Assembly: GCF_007829875.1 (NCBI RefSeq)
Contig: NZ_VIWV01000001.1
Span: 2,574,501 to 2,638,500, forward strand
Length of the DNA: 64,000 bases
Direction: 5' to 3'
DNA from: Streptomyces capillispiralis
GTDB taxonomy: Bacteria > Actinomycetota > Actinomycetes > Streptomycetales > Streptomycetaceae
A program made the translations under genes and the position numbers. The first letter of the stretch is position 1, and every line of letters starts with the position of its first letter. Below are positions 38,126-48,118 of this stretch, piece after piece. The notes beneath the pieces are model-generated. The model saw only the letters and a list, made by a program, of their open reading frames with translations. It was not told the DNA's origin and searched no databases.

Positions 38126-39097
38126 TCAGCCGCCCGACGGGCTGGACGACGTCAGGCCCGTCACCAGTTCGTCCGCCGCGCGGTACGGGTCCAGTTCGCC
38201 GGCGATGATGCGTTCCGCGAGGGCGTCGAGGCGGCGGTCGCCGTGGAGGTCGCCGATGCGTTCGCGCAGGGCCGTGACCGCGATGGTCTCGACCTCGCGG
38301 GAGGCGCGGGACAGCCGGCGCTCGGTGAGGACGCCGTGCTCCTCCATCCAGGCCCGGTGCTTCTCCAGAGCCTCGACGACCTCGTCGACGCCCTCCGCGC
38401 GCGCGGCGACCGTCTTCACGATCGGCGGGCGCCAGTCGCCGGGGGCGCGGGACTCGCCGAGGCCCAGCATGTGGTTCAGCTCGCGGGCGGTGGCGTCGGC
38501 GCCGTCACGGTCCGCCTTGTTGACGACGTAGACGTCGCCGATCTCCAGGATTCCGGCCTTGGCCGCCTGGATGCCGTCGCCCATGCCGGGGGCCAGCAGC
38601 ACCACGGAGGTGTCGGCCTGGGAGGCGATCTCCACCTCCGACTGGCCCACGCCCACCGTCTCGACGAGGACCACGTCGCAGCCCGCCGCGTCCAGTACGC
38701 GGATCGCCTGCGGGGCGGCCCAGGCGAGGCCGCCCAGGTGGCCGCGGGTCGCCATGGAGCGGATGTAGACGCCCGGGTCGGAGGCGTGCTCCGACATCCG
38801 GACGCGGTCGCCGAGCAGGGCGCCGCCCGAGAAGGGCGAGGACGGGTCGACGGCCAGGACGCCGACCCGTTTGCCCTGCTTGCGGTAGGCACTCACCAGC
38901 GCCGAGGTGGACGTCGACTTGCCGACGCCCGGGGAGCCGGTGAGGCCGACCACGTACGCGTTGCCGGTCAGCGGCGCCAGGGCCGCCATGACCTCCCTGA
39001 GCTGCGGGGACGCCCCCTCCACCAGGGAGATCAGCCGGGCCACGGCCCGCGGCCTGCCCTCTCTGGCCTGGGCCACCAGAGTGGAGACGTCCTGCAT
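38126..39097 (-). CDS. meaB: MeaB-family GTPase chaperone of B12-dependent mutases
   Basis: This G3E P-loop GTPase of 323 residues loads and protects methylmalonyl-CoA or isobutyryl-CoA mutase. It has Walker A GSPGVGKST (about 54-62), the switch/Mg region DPSSPFSGGALLGDRVRM and ETVGVGQSE, and the base-recognition motif NKAD. ATG at 39097 has GGAG with good spacing, preferred over GTG 39100. It lies 41 bp after the thiolase stop on the same strand, so the two form an operon. The mutase partner icmA is about 9 kb to the left. Confidence 0.93.
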   Translation of the reverse strand: MQDVSTLVAQAREGRPRAVARLISLVEGASPQLREVMAALAPLTGNAYVVGLTGSPGVGKSTSTSALVSAYRKQGKRVGVLAVDPSSPFSGGALLGDRVRMSEHASDPGVYIRSMATRGHLGGLAWAAPQAIRVLDAAGCDVVLVETVGVGQSEVEIASQADTSVVLLAPGMGDGIQAAKAGILEIGDVYVVNKADRDGADATARELNHMLGLGESRAPGDWRPPIVKTVAARAEGVDEVVEALEKHRAWMEEHGVLTERRLSRASREVETIAVTALRERIGDLHGDRRLDALAERIIAGELDPYRAADELVTGLTSSSPSGG

Positions 39098-39138
39098 CAC
39101 AGCTCCGTTCGCGTAAGGGAAGACAGCAAGAAACCGGG

Positions 39139-40362
39139 TCAGGCCCCGGGTACCCGCACGATCAGCGCGTCACCCTGGCCGCCGCCGCCGCACAGCGCCG
39201 CCGCGCCGACGCCGCCGCCGCGCCGCTTCAGCTCCAGCGCCAGGTGCAGCACCAGCCGGGCGCCGGACATGCCGATCGGGTGGCCCAGGGCGATGGCCCC
39301 ACCATGGACGTTCACCTTTTCGGTGGAAACGCCGAGGTCCTTCATTGACTGCACGGCAACCGCGGCGAAGGCCTCGTTGATCTCGATGAGGTCGAGGTCG
39401 GACACCTCCAGCCCCTCCTTCTTCAGGGCGTGCCGGATCGCGTTGGAGGGCTGCGACTGGAGGGAGTTGTCGGGACCTGCCACGTTGCCGTGGGCACCGA
39501 TCTCCGCGATCCACTCCAGGCCCAGCTCCTGCGCCTTGGCCTTGCTCATCACGACCACGGCCGCCGCACCGTCCGAGATCTGCGAGGAGGAGCCGGCCGT
39601 GATGGTGCCGTCCTTGGAGAAGGCGGGGCGCAGCCTGCCGAGGGACTCGACGGTGGTGTCGCCGCGGATGCCCTCGTCCTGGCTGAAGAGCACCGGGTCG
39701 CCCTTGCGCTGCGGGATCTCGACCGGGGTGATCTCGGCCTCGTAGATGCCGTTCTTCTGCGCGGCGGCGGCCCGCTGGTGGGACAGGGCGGCGATCTCGT
39801 CCTGCTCCTGGCGGCCGATGCCGAGGCGGCTGTTGTGCTTCTCGGTGGACTCGCCCATGGCGATGTTCTCGAAGGAGTCGGTCAGACCGTCGTGCGCCAT
39901 GGCGTCGAGCATCTGGACCGCGCCGTACTTGAAGCCCTCGCGGGACTTCGGCAGCAGGTGCGGGGCGTTGGTCATGGACTCCTGGCCGCCGGCGACGACC
40001 ACGTCGAACTCGCCGGCCCGGATCAGCTGGTCGGCCAGCGCGATGGCGTCGAGGCCGGAGAGGCACACCTTGTTGATCGTCAGCGCCGGGACGTTCATCG
40101 GGATGCCGGCCTTCACGGCCGCCTGGCGCGCCGGGATCTGCCCCGCCCCGGCCTGGAGCACCTGCCCCATGATCACGTACTGGACCTGGTCGCCACCGAT
40201 CCCCGCACGGTCGAGGGCGGCCTTGATCGCGAAGCCGCCGAGGTCGGCTCCGGAGAAGGACTTCAGAGAACCGAGCAACCGCCCCATGGGGGTGCGGGCG
40301 CCCGCGACGATGACGGACGTCGTGCCGTTCGTTGCGGAAGATGCAGAAGATGCAGATGACAT
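39139..40362 (-). CDS. Acetyl-CoA C-acetyltransferase (thiolase)
   Basis: The enzyme condenses two acetyl-CoA to acetoacetyl-CoA or does the reverse. The 407 residues include the nucleophile Cys100 (TINKVCLSG), NEAFA, the [10 protein letters not shown] histidine loop and the second Cys in [12 protein letters not shown], all in place. A short Ser/Ala-rich N-terminal extension precedes the family start. It heads the leftward operon with meaB. With the 3-hydroxyacyl-CoA dehydrogenase at 56.7 kb and icmA it could feed the acetoacetyl-CoA to isobutyryl-CoA route. Confidence 0.96.
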   Translation of the reverse strand: MSSASSASSATNGTTSVIVAGARTPMGRLLGSLKSFSGADLGGFAIKAALDRAGIGGDQVQYVIMGQVLQAGAGQIPARQAAVKAGIPMNVPALTINKVCLSGLDAIALADQLIRAGEFDVVVAGGQESMTNAPHLLPKSREGFKYGAVQMLDAMAHDGLTDSFENIAMGESTEKHNSRLGIGRQEQDEIAALSHQRAAAAQKNGIYEAEITPVEIPQRKGDPVLFSQDEGIRGDTTVESLGRLRPAFSKDGTITAGSSSQISDGAAAVVVMSKAKAQELGLEWIAEIGAHGNVAGPDNSLQSQPSNAIRHALKKEGLEVSDLDLIEINEAFAAVAVQSMKDLGVSTEKVNVHGGAIALGHPIGMSGARLVLHLALELKRRGGGVGAAALCGGGGQGDALIVRVPGA

Positions 40363-40509
40363 GAGCTGCGGTCCCCTTCCGGCTGCACTGCCGAGGAGTG
40401 AACGAGGGTTTACTTCGAATGTACTGAGGCGCGGTCCGCGCCGTCATCGGCCTTTCGGTGTGATCGCGCGCACGTTGCGTAACCACCCCCCGCGCGCTGC
40501 ACTGAGTCC

Positions 40510-40950
40510 ATGCTGACGCGAATCGACCACATCGGGATCGCCTGTTTCGACCTGGACAGGACCGTGGAGTTCTACCGGGCCACCTACGGCTTCGAGGTGT
40601 TCCACTCCGAGGTCAACGAGGAGCAGGGCGTGCGCGAGGCCATGCTCAAGATCAACGAAACCTCCGACGGCGGCGCCTCCTACCTGCAACTGCTCGAACC
40701 GACCCGCGAGGACTCCGCCGTGGGCAAGTGGCTCGCGAAGAACGGCGAGGGCGTCCACCACATCGCCTTCGGCACGGCGGACGTGGACGCGGACGCGGCC
40801 GAGATCGGCGGCAAGGGCGTCCGCGTGCTGTACGAAGAGCCCCGGCGCGGCTCCATGGGGTCACGAATCACCTTCCTGCACCCCAAGGACTGCCATGGCG
40901 TTCTGACAGAACTGGTCACTTCGGCGCCTGTTGAGTCGTCCGAGCACTGA
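40510..40950 (+). CDS. mce: Methylmalonyl-CoA epimerase
   Basis: The enzyme interconverts 2R- and 2S-methylmalonyl-CoA, needed between propionyl-CoA carboxylase and the mutase. This 146-residue vicinal-oxygen-chelate protein has metal ligands in DHIGIA, GVHHIAF and the C-terminal LTELV glutamate. ATG at 40510 is divergent from the thiolase-meaB operon across 147 bp, placing a mutase chaperone and the epimerase side by side. Confidence 0.95.
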   Translation: MLTRIDHIGIACFDLDRTVEFYRATYGFEVFHSEVNEEQGVREAMLKINETSDGGASYLQLLEPTREDSAVGKWLAKNGEGVHHIAFGTADVDADAAEIGGKGVRVLYEEPRRGSMGSRITFLHPKDCHGVLTELVTSAPVESSEH

Positions 40951-41178
40951 CCCACGTACATAGGGGCCGGTAGGGTTGGGTCCGGTCGCCGCTCGATCCG
41001 TGGTGACCGCGTCCCGTCGCATGGTCGGCGGGATCACCGGGGTCCGGGTTTCGGGGGGCGAGCGCGGGGCGGCAGCCCATGCTCCGCCGTTGATCTGACA
41101 CCATTCCCCGGGGGCCCCGTTCGGCGGATGAACGGGGCTCGGCCAGACTTGCGACCAGGGGACGGATGGGACCGCGCA

Positions 41179-44100
41179 GTGCGGGGCTACGAGAGCCAGG
41201 AGCGAGAGCCGGCGGCTGACGTCGACCACCTCTCTCGGTTCGAAGCCGAGATGAAGCGGCTGAAGACCGAGCGGGAAAAGGCGATCCAGCACGCCGAGGA
41301 CCTCGGCTACCAGGTCGAGGTGCTGCGCGCCAAGCTGCACGAGGCGCGGCGCACCATCATGTCCCGGCCCGCCTTCGACGGCGGTGACCTCGGCTATCAG
41401 GCCGAGCAGTTGCTGCGCAACGCCCAGATGCAGGCCGACCAGCTGCGCGCGGACGCCGAGCGGGAGCTGAGCCAGGCCCGCGCGCAGACCCAGCGGATCC
41501 TCCAGGAGCACGCGGAGCAGGCGGCGCGGCTCCAGGCGGAGCTGCACCAGGAGGCCGTGACGCGGCGCCAGCAGCTCGACCAGGAGCTGGCGGAGCGCCG
41601 GCAGACCGTCGAGTCGCACGTCAACGAGAACGTGGCGTGGGCGGAGCAGCTGCGCGCCCGTACCGAGCAGCAGGCCCGCCGGCTCCTGGAGGAGTCCCGC
41701 GCGGAGACCGAGCAGGCCATGGCCGCCGCCCGCGCGGAGGCCGAGCGGCTGACCTCCGAGGCCCGCCAGCGGCTGCAGAGCGAGGCCGAGGCGGCCCGCG
41801 CGGAGGCCGAGCAGATCCTGCGCCGGGCCCGCGCGGACGCCGAGCGGCTGCTGAACGCCGCCTCCACACAGGCGCAGGAGGCCACCGACCACGCCGAGCA
41901 GCTGCGGACCTCCACCGCCAGCGAGTCGGAGTCGGCGCGCCGTCAGGCGCAGGAGCTGAGCCGGGCCGCCGAGCAGCGCATGACGGAGGCCGAGACGGCG
42001 CTGCGCGAGGCGCGTGCCGAGGCGGAGAAGGTGCTCGCCGAGGCGAAGGAGGCCGCGTCCAAGGCGCTGGCCTCCGCCGAGTCCGCCAACGAGACCCGTA
42101 CGCGCACGGCCAAGGAGCAGGTCGCCCGGCTGGTCGAGGAGGCCACGAAGGAGGCCGAGCAGACCAAGTCCGAGGCGGAGCAGCTGGTCGCCGACGCCCG
42201 CGCGGAGGCCGAGAAGATCGTCGCCGAGGCCGCCGAGAAGGCCCGCACGATCACCGCCGAGGAGTCCGCGACGCAGCTGTCCAAGGCGGCCAAGACCGCC
42301 GAGGACGTGCTCAACAAGGCGTCGGAGGAGGCGAAGCGGACCACCAGGGCGGCGGCCGAGGAGGCCGAGCGGATCCGCGGCGAGGCCGAGGCCGAGGCGG
42401 ACCGGCTGCGCGCCGAGGCGCACGACATCGCCGAGCAGCTCAAGGGCGCGGCGAAGGACGACACCAAGGAGTACCGCGCCAAGACGGTCGAGCTGCAGGA
42501 GGAGGCCCGCCGGCTGCGCGGCGAGGCCGAGCAGCTGCGCTCCGACGCGGTCGCCGAGGGCGAGAGGATCCGCGCGGAGGCCCGCAAGGAGGCCGTGGCG
42601 CAGATCGAGGAGGCGGCGAAGTCCGCCGAGGAGCTGCTCGCCAAGGCGAAGGCGGACGCGGACGAACTGCGCTCCACCGCGCAGGCCGACAGCGAGAAGG
42701 TCCGCACCGAGGCCATCGAGCGCGCCACGACGCTGCGCCGGCAGGCCGAGGAGACGCTGGAGCGCACCCGCAAGGAGGCCGAGCGGCACCGCGCGGAGGT
42801 CGTCGAGCAGTCCGACGCGCTCAAGGCGGACGCCGAGCGGGCCGCGCGCGAGCTGCGCGAGGAGACCGAGCGGGCGGTCGAGGCGCGCCGCACGGAGGCC
42901 GCCGCGGAGCTGTCGCGGCTGCACGCGGACGCCGAGGAGCGGCTCGCCGCCGCCGAGCAGGCGCTGAGCGACGCGCGCGAGGAGGCCGCCCGGATCCGCC
43001 GGGAGGCGTCGGAGGAGACCGAGCGGCTGCGCACCGAGGCCGCCGAGCGGATCCGCGCGCTCCAGCAGCAGGCGGAGGCGGAGGCGGAGCGGCTGCGTGA
43101 CGAGGCCGCCGCCGACGCGTCCGCGTCCCGCGCGGAGGGCGAGTCCGTCGCCGTACGGCTGCGGTCGGAGGCCGCCGCCGAGGCGGAGCGGCTGAAGTCG
43201 GAGGCGCAGGACAGCGCCGACCGGATGCGGGCCGAGGCGCAGGCCGCCGCCGAGCGGATCTCCGCGGAGGCGTCGGAGACGCTGGCCGCCGCGCAGGAGG
43301 AGGCGGCCCGGCGCCGCCGGGAGGCCGAGGAACTGCTCGGTGCCGCCCGGGAGGAGGCCGACCAGGAGCGCCGGCGGGCCCGCGAGCAGAGCGAGGAGCT
43401 GCTGGCCTCGGCGCGCACCCGCGTGGAGGAGGCGCAGGCGGAGGCCGTGCGCCTGGTCGAGGAGGCGGACCGGCGCGCCACCGAGATGGTGTCGGCCGCC
43501 GAGCAGCACGCGACGCAGGTACGGGAGTCCGTCGCGGGGCTGCACGAGCAGGCCCAGGAGGAGATCGCCGGGCTGCGCAGCGCCGCCGAGCACGCGGCGG
43601 AGCGCACGCGCCACGAGGCCGAGCAGGAGGCGGACCGGGTCCGCGCCGACGCCTACGCGGAGCGGGAGCGGGCGAGTGAGGACGCCTCACGGCTGCGGCG
43701 GGAGGCGCGGGAGGAGACCGAGGCCGCCAAGGCGCTGGCCGAGCGCACCGTGTCCGAGGCGATCAGCGAGGCCGAGCGGATCCGCACGGACGTGTCCGAG
43801 CACGCCCAGCGGGTGCGCACGGAGGCCTCGGACGCCATCGCGGAGGCCGAGCAGGCGGCGGCGCGCACCCGGGCGGACGCCCGCGAGGACGCCAACCGGA
43901 TCCGTTCGGACGCGGCGACGCAGGCGGACACCCTCATCACCGAGGCGCGCAACGAGGCCGAGCGGCTGACCTCCGAGACCATCACGGACACCGACCGGCT
44001 GCGCACGGAGACCGTGGCCGAGGCCGAGCGGGTGCGCGCGGAGTCGGTCGCCAAGGCGGAGAAGCTGATCGCGGACGCCACCGGCGACGCGGAGCGGCTG

Positions 44101-45060
44101 CGCGCCGAGGCCGCGGAGACGGTGGGGTCGGCGCAGCAGCACGCGGAGCGCATCCGCGGCGAGGCCCGGCGGGTCAAGACCGACGCGGAGTCGGAGGCCG
44201 AGCGGCTGGTGTCGGCCGCGCGCGAGGAGGCCGAGCGGACGCTGGACGCGGCCCGCAAGGAGGCCAACAAGCGGCGCTCCGAGGCGGCCGAGCAGGTCGA
44301 CACGCTCATCACGGAGACCACCGCCGAGGCGGACAAGCTGCTCACCGAGGCGCAGCAGCAGGCGCTGAAGACGACGGCGGAGGCGGAGTCGCAGGCGGAC
44401 ACCATGGTCGGCGTCGCGCGCAGCGAGGCCGAGCGGATCGTCTCCGAGGCGACCGTCGAGGGCAACACCCGGGTGGAGAAGGCCCGTACGGACGCGGACG
44501 AGCTGCTGGTCGGCGCGCGCCGGGACGCGACGCAGATCCGCGAGCGCGCGGAGGAGCTGCGCGAGCGCATCACCAGTGAGATCGAGGAGTTGCACGAGCG
44601 GGCCCGCCGTGAGGCGGCGGAGACGATGAAGTCCACGGGCGACCGCTGCGACGCGCTCATCAAGGCCGCCGAGGACCAGCTCGCCAAGGCGGAGGCGAAG
44701 GCGAAGGAGATCGTCTCCGAGGCCAACTCCGAGGCGGGCAAGGTGCGTATCGCCGCCGTGAAGAAGGCCGAGGGTCTGCTCAAGGAGGCGGAGCAGAAGA
44801 AGGCCACGCTCGTCAAGGAGGCCGAGGAGCTGAAGGCCGAGGCGGTCCGCGAGGCGCGGCGCACGGTCGAGGAGGGCAAGCGCGAGCTGGAGGTGCTGGT
44901 GCGGCGCCGCGAGGACATCAACACCGAGATCTCCCGCGTGCAGGACGTGCTGGAGGCGCTGGAGTCCTTCGAGGCTCCCGCCGGCGGCAAGGACAACGGG
45001 GTCAAGGCGGGAGCCACGGCAGGAGCCACCCGTACGAGTGGCAAGTCATCGGATAGCTAG
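41179..45060 (+). CDS. scy: Scy polarity scaffold, giant coiled-coil protein
   Basis: Scy organises the tip-organising centre that drives polar growth in Streptomyces, working with DivIVA and FilP. From GTG 41179 (MRGYESQEREPAADVDHL) it has 1293 residues. A short DivIVA-like N-terminal segment with its own coiled coil precedes over 1100 residues of nearly unbroken Ala/Glu/Arg coiled coil, and the C-terminus is a short disordered Gly/Ala/Lys tail. An in-frame ATG at 41128 would add 17 residues but has a poorer ribosome site. The repetitive GAG/GCC codons create long spurious open frames on the other strand. filP follows after 183 bp. Confidence 0.95.
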   Translation: MRGYESQEREPAADVDHLSRFEAEMKRLKTEREKAIQHAEDLGYQVEVLRAKLHEARRTIMSRPAFDGGDLGYQAEQLLRNAQMQADQLRADAERELSQARAQTQRILQEHAEQAARLQAELHQEAVTRRQQLDQELAERRQTVESHVNENVAWAEQLRARTEQQARRLLEESRAETEQAMAAARAEAERLTSEARQRLQSEAEAARAEAEQILRRARADAERLLNAASTQAQEATDHAEQLRTSTASESESARRQAQELSRAAEQRMTEAETALREARAEAEKVLAEAKEAASKALASAESANETRTRTAKEQVARLVEEATKEAEQTKSEAEQLVADARAEAEKIVAEAAEKARTITAEESATQLSKAAKTAEDVLNKASEEAKRTTRAAAEEAERIRGEAEAEADRLRAEAHDIAEQLKGAAKDDTKEYRAKTVELQEEARRLRGEAEQLRSDAVAEGERIRAEARKEAVAQIEEAAKSAEELLAKAKADADELRSTAQADSEKVRTEAIERATTLRRQAEETLERTRKEAERHRAEVVEQSDALKADAERAARELREETERAVEARRTEAAAELSRLHADAEERLAAAEQALSDAREEAARIRREASEETERLRTEAAERIRALQQQAEAEAERLRDEAAADASASRAEGESVAVRLRSEAAAEAERLKSEAQDSADRMRAEAQAAAERISAEASETLAAAQEEAARRRREAEELLGAAREEADQERRRAREQSEELLASARTRVEEAQAEAVRLVEEADRRATEMVSAAEQHATQVRESVAGLHEQAQEEIAGLRSAAEHAAERTRHEAEQEADRVRADAYAERERASEDASRLRREAREETEAAKALAERTVSEAISEAERIRTDVSEHAQRVRTEASDAIAEAEQAAARTRADAREDANRIRSDAATQADTLITEARNEAERLTSETITDTDRLRTETVAEAERVRAESVAKAEKLIADATGDAERLRAEAAETVGSAQQHAERIRGEARRVKTDAESEAERLVSAAREEAERTLDAARKEANKRRSEAAEQVDTLITETTAEADKLLTEAQQQALKTTAEAESQADTMVGVARSEAERIVSEATVEGNTRVEKARTDADELLVGARRDATQIRERAEELRERITSEIEELHERARREAAETMKSTGDRCDALIKAAEDQLAKAEAKAKEIVSEANSEAGKVRIAAVKKAEGLLKEAEQKKATLVKEAEELKAEAVREARRTVEEGKRELEVLVRRREDINTEISRVQDVLEALESFEAPAGGKDNGVKAGATAGATRTSGKSSDS

Positions 45061-45088
45061 CAAAGCGGACGAAATTCCTTGATGCTGG

Positions 45089-45118
45089 AGGGCTTTGACC
45101 AAGGGTTTGGCAAGCCCT
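45089..45118 (+). terminator. Possible terminator between scy and filP
   Basis: AGGGCTT (45089-45095) pairs with AAGCCCT (45112-45118) around a 16-nt loop, 29 bp after the scy stop. It is a weak stem. Confidence 0.35.
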
Positions 45119-45243
45119 GGGACGGTTAGCCACTCAAAAGGGGTGTCATTCTCCGTATCAAACGTGCATCCGCTCGATGACACAGCGCTTCGACCCCTAG
45201 GATTCCACCTATCACCTCACCGGTCTCATTCGACAGGAACCCC

Positions 45244-46182
45244 ATGAGCGACACTTCCCCCTACGGCTTCGAGCTTGTGCGGCGTGGGTACGACCGCGCT
45301 CAGGTGGACGAACGTATCTCCAAGCTCGTCTCCGACCGTGACAGCGCTCTCGCCCGCATCACCGCTCTGGAAAAGCGCATCGAGGAGCTCCACCTCGAGA
45401 CGCAGAACGCCCAGGCCCAGGTCAGCGACGCCGAGCCGTCGTACGCCGGTCTCGGCGCGCGGGTGGAGAAGATCCTCCGCCTCGCCGAGGAGGAGGCCAA
45501 GGATCTGCGCGAGGAGGCGCGTCGCGCCGCGGAGCAGCACCGCGAACTCGCCGAGTCCGCCGCCCAGCAGGTGCGCAACGACGCCGAGTCCTACGCCGCC
45601 GAGCGCAAGGCGAAGGCCGAGGACGAGGGCGTCCGGATCGTCGAGAAGGCTCAGGGCGAAGCCACCCAGCTGCGTTCCGAGGCGCAGAAGGACGCGCAGT
45701 CCAAGCGGGAGGAGGCGGACGCCCTCTTCGAGGAGACCCGCGCCAAGGCCGCGCAGGCCGCCGCCGACTTCGAGACGAACCTCGCCAAGCGCCGCGAGCA
45801 GTCCGAGCGCGACCTGGCCTCCCGTCAGGCCAAGGCCGAGAAGCGCCTCGCCGAGATCGAGCACCGGGCGGAGCAGCTGCGCCTGGAGGCGGAGAAGCTG
45901 CGCACCGACGCCGAGCGCCGTGCCCGCCAGACGGTGGAGACCGCGCAGCGCCAGGCCGAGGACATCGTGGCCGACGCCAACGCCAAGGCGGACCGGATCC
46001 GTTCGGAATCCGAGCGCGAGCTCGCGGCGCTGACCAACCGCCGCGACTCCATCAACGCCCAGCTCACCAACGTCCGCGAGATGCTGGCGACGCTCACCGG
46101 TGCCGCGGTCGCCGCGACCGGCGCGCCCGCCACGGAGGACGAGCCGATCTCCCGCGGGGTGCCGGCCCAGCAGTCCCGGTAA
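45244..46182 (+). CDS. filP: FilP, intermediate-filament-like coiled-coil protein
   Basis: FilP forms a cytoskeletal network behind the hyphal tip and interacts with DivIVA and Scy. The 312 residues start with a DivIVA-like YGFELVRRGYDRAQVDERI segment. A head coiled coil, a second long coiled coil (about 75-285) rich in Ala/Glu/Lys/Arg, and a short unstructured tail follow. ATG at 45244 follows GGAACCCC. It has its own upstream region and a very strong terminator after it. Confidence 0.95.
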   Translation: MSDTSPYGFELVRRGYDRAQVDERISKLVSDRDSALARITALEKRIEELHLETQNAQAQVSDAEPSYAGLGARVEKILRLAEEEAKDLREEARRAAEQHRELAESAAQQVRNDAESYAAERKAKAEDEGVRIVEKAQGEATQLRSEAQKDAQSKREEADALFEETRAKAAQAAADFETNLAKRREQSERDLASRQAKAEKRLAEIEHRAEQLRLEAEKLRTDAERRARQTVETAQRQAEDIVADANAKADRIRSESERELAALTNRRDSINAQLTNVREMLATLTGAAVAATGAPATEDEPISRGVPAQQSR

Positions 46183-46214
46183 CGTCCCGCCGTACGGCGA
46201 GCGAACATCGGCGA

Positions 46215-46250
46215 AGCCCTCTGCCACTGAGGTGGCAGAGGGCTTTGTCC
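46215..46250 (+). terminator. Strong terminator after filP
   Basis: A perfect 13-bp stem (AGCCCTCTGCCAC and its complement) with a TGAG loop is followed by TTTGT. Confidence 0.9.
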
Positions 46251-46267
46251 CGTTTTAGCGTGGCCGC

Positions 46268-47227
46268 ATGATCGAGCTCGAGGGGCTGACCAAGCGGTAC
46301 GGCGAGAAGCTGGCGGTCGACGGTCTGACCTTCACCGTCAGACCGGGCATCGTCACGGGCTTCCTCGGCCCGAACGGCGCGGGCAAGTCGACCACCATGC
46401 GGATGATCCTGGGCCTGGACCGGCCCACCGCCGGGGACGTGCGGATCGACGGCACCCACTACGACCGGCTCCCGGACCCGCTGACGCGCATCGGCGCCCT
46501 GCTGGAGGCCAAGGGCGTGCACCCCGGCCGCAGCGCCTACCACCACCTGCTGTGCCTCGCCCAGAGCAACGGCATCCCGCGCCGGCGGGTGCACGAGGTG
46601 TTGGACGCGGTCGGTCTGACGGCGGTGGCGCGCAAGAAGGCCAAGGGGTTCTCGCTCGGCATGAGCCAGCGGCTGGGGATCGCCGCCGCGCTGCTCGGCG
46701 ACCCGCGGATCCTGATGTTCGACGAGCCGGTGAACGGGCTCGACCCGGAGGGCATCCACTGGATCCGCACGCTGATGAAGTCGCTCGCCGCCCAGGGCCG
46801 CACCGTCTTCGTCTCCTCGCACCTGATGAGCGAGATGGCGCTGACCGCCGACCACCTGGTCGTCATCGGCCAGGGCCGGCTGCTCGCCGACACCTCCATG
46901 GCCGAGTTCATCGAGCACAACTCGCGCTCCTACGTCCGGGTGCGCAGCCCACAGCGGGAGCGGCTCCTCGACGTGCTGCACCGGGCCGGGATCACCGCCG
47001 TGGAGAGCGGCAACGGGGCGCTGGAGGTGGACGGCTCCAAGGCGGAGTACATCGGGGAGCTGGCGGCCAGGAACCAGGTGGTGCTGCACGAGCTGAGCCC
47101 GCAGCAGGCCTCCCTGGAGGAGGCGTTCATGCGGTTGACCGCGGAGTCGGTGGAGTACCACGCGCACTCCGACACACCCGCGCCCCGGCAGCAGTGGGGC
47201 GACGACTGGAAGAAGGGCCGATCATGA
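46268..47227 (+). CDS. ABC-2 exporter ATPase (DrrA-like), system 1
   Basis: The 319-residue ATPase has Walker A GPNGAGKST (34-42), the signature in its subfamily form FSLGMSQRLGIAAALLG, Walker B ILMFDEPVNGLD and SSHLMSEM after the H-loop. A C-terminal extension of about 100 residues is typical of DrrA-type exporters. ATG at 46268 lies 18 bp past the filP terminator. It overlaps the permease by ATGA. The substrate is unknown. Confidence 0.94.
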   Translation: MIELEGLTKRYGEKLAVDGLTFTVRPGIVTGFLGPNGAGKSTTMRMILGLDRPTAGDVRIDGTHYDRLPDPLTRIGALLEAKGVHPGRSAYHHLLCLAQSNGIPRRRVHEVLDAVGLTAVARKKAKGFSLGMSQRLGIAAALLGDPRILMFDEPVNGLDPEGIHWIRTLMKSLAAQGRTVFVSSHLMSEMALTADHLVVIGQGRLLADTSMAEFIEHNSRSYVRVRSPQRERLLDVLHRAGITAVESGNGALEVDGSKAEYIGELAARNQVVLHELSPQQASLEEAFMRLTAESVEYHAHSDTPAPRQQWGDDWKKGRS

Positions 47228-47997
47228 CGGCGGCGCAGGTCGTCCGGTCCGAATGGACCAAGATCCGGTCGGTGGCCTCCACCGTGTGGACGCTCTCCCT
47301 GGCGGTGGTGGTCACCCTCGCGCTCGGCATGCTGATCTCGGCGCTGTCGAAGAACGAGTTCGCCTCGATGAGCGCGCGGGACCGGCTCTCCTTCGACCCG
47401 ACGTTCATCAGCTTCGCCGGGATGAGCCTCGGTCAGCTCGCGATGATCGTCTTCGGGGTGCTGGTGGTGTCGAACGAGTACAGCACCGGCATGATCCGCG
47501 CCTCGCTGGCGGCCGTGCCGCGGCGCGGCGCCTTCCTCTTCGGGAAGCTGGCGGTGGCCACCGCGCTCGCCCTGGTGGTGTCCCTGGCGACCAGCTTCGC
47601 CGCGTTCTTCCTGGGCCAGGCGATGCTCGGCGAGCACAGGGCGTCGATCGGGGACGAGGGGGTGCTGCGGGCGGTCATCGGCGGCGGCCTCTACATGACG
47701 CTGATCGCGCTGTTCTCGATGGGCGTGGCCGTAATGCTGCGCTCGCCGATGCTGTCGCTGGGCATCCTGATGCCGTTCTTCTTCCTGATCTCCAACATCC
47801 TCGGCAACGTCGACGCCACCGAGAAGATCGGCCGGTTCCTGCCCGACCAAGCGGGCAACAAGATCATGCAGGTGGTCCCGCCCCTGGACGACGACACCCC
47901 GTACGGGCCCTGGGGCGGCCTCGGCATCATGGCGCTCTGGGTGGCCGCCGCGCTCCTCGGCGGGTACCTGCTCCTGAAGCGGCGGGACGCGCAGTGA
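47224..47997 (+). CDS. ABC-2 exporter permease, system 1
   Basis: This 257-residue membrane protein has six hydrophobic segments and the N-terminal SEWTKIRSVASTVWTL that marks ABC-2 permeases of this Streptomyces type. The NEYSTGMIRASL element after helix 2 is also present. It is translated from an ATG overlapping the ATPase stop. Confidence 0.93.
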   Translation: MTAAQVVRSEWTKIRSVASTVWTLSLAVVVTLALGMLISALSKNEFASMSARDRLSFDPTFISFAGMSLGQLAMIVFGVLVVSNEYSTGMIRASLAAVPRRGAFLFGKLAVATALALVVSLATSFAAFFLGQAMLGEHRASIGDEGVLRAVIGGGLYMTLIALFSMGVAVMLRSPMLSLGILMPFFFLISNILGNVDATEKIGRFLPDQAGNKIMQVVPPLDDDTPYGPWGGLGIMALWVAAALLGGYLLLKRRDAQ

Positions 47998-48118
47998 GCG
48001 GCCCCCGGGGACCGGTTTTTACCTCGCCTTGAGCGGAACCGTCAGCGCCTCGATATCCTCCTAACCCTTACGGGGGGCGTGTGCCCCGCTGTCCTGAACC
48101 TTTCGATGGGTGCGGAGC

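Noticed and set aside
40861..45044. Long open frames antisense to scy, up to 900 codons
   Set aside because: Simple Leu/Gly/Arg or Ser/Ala/Arg composition is caused by the repeated GAG/GCC codons of the coiled coil. No start site or domain is seen.
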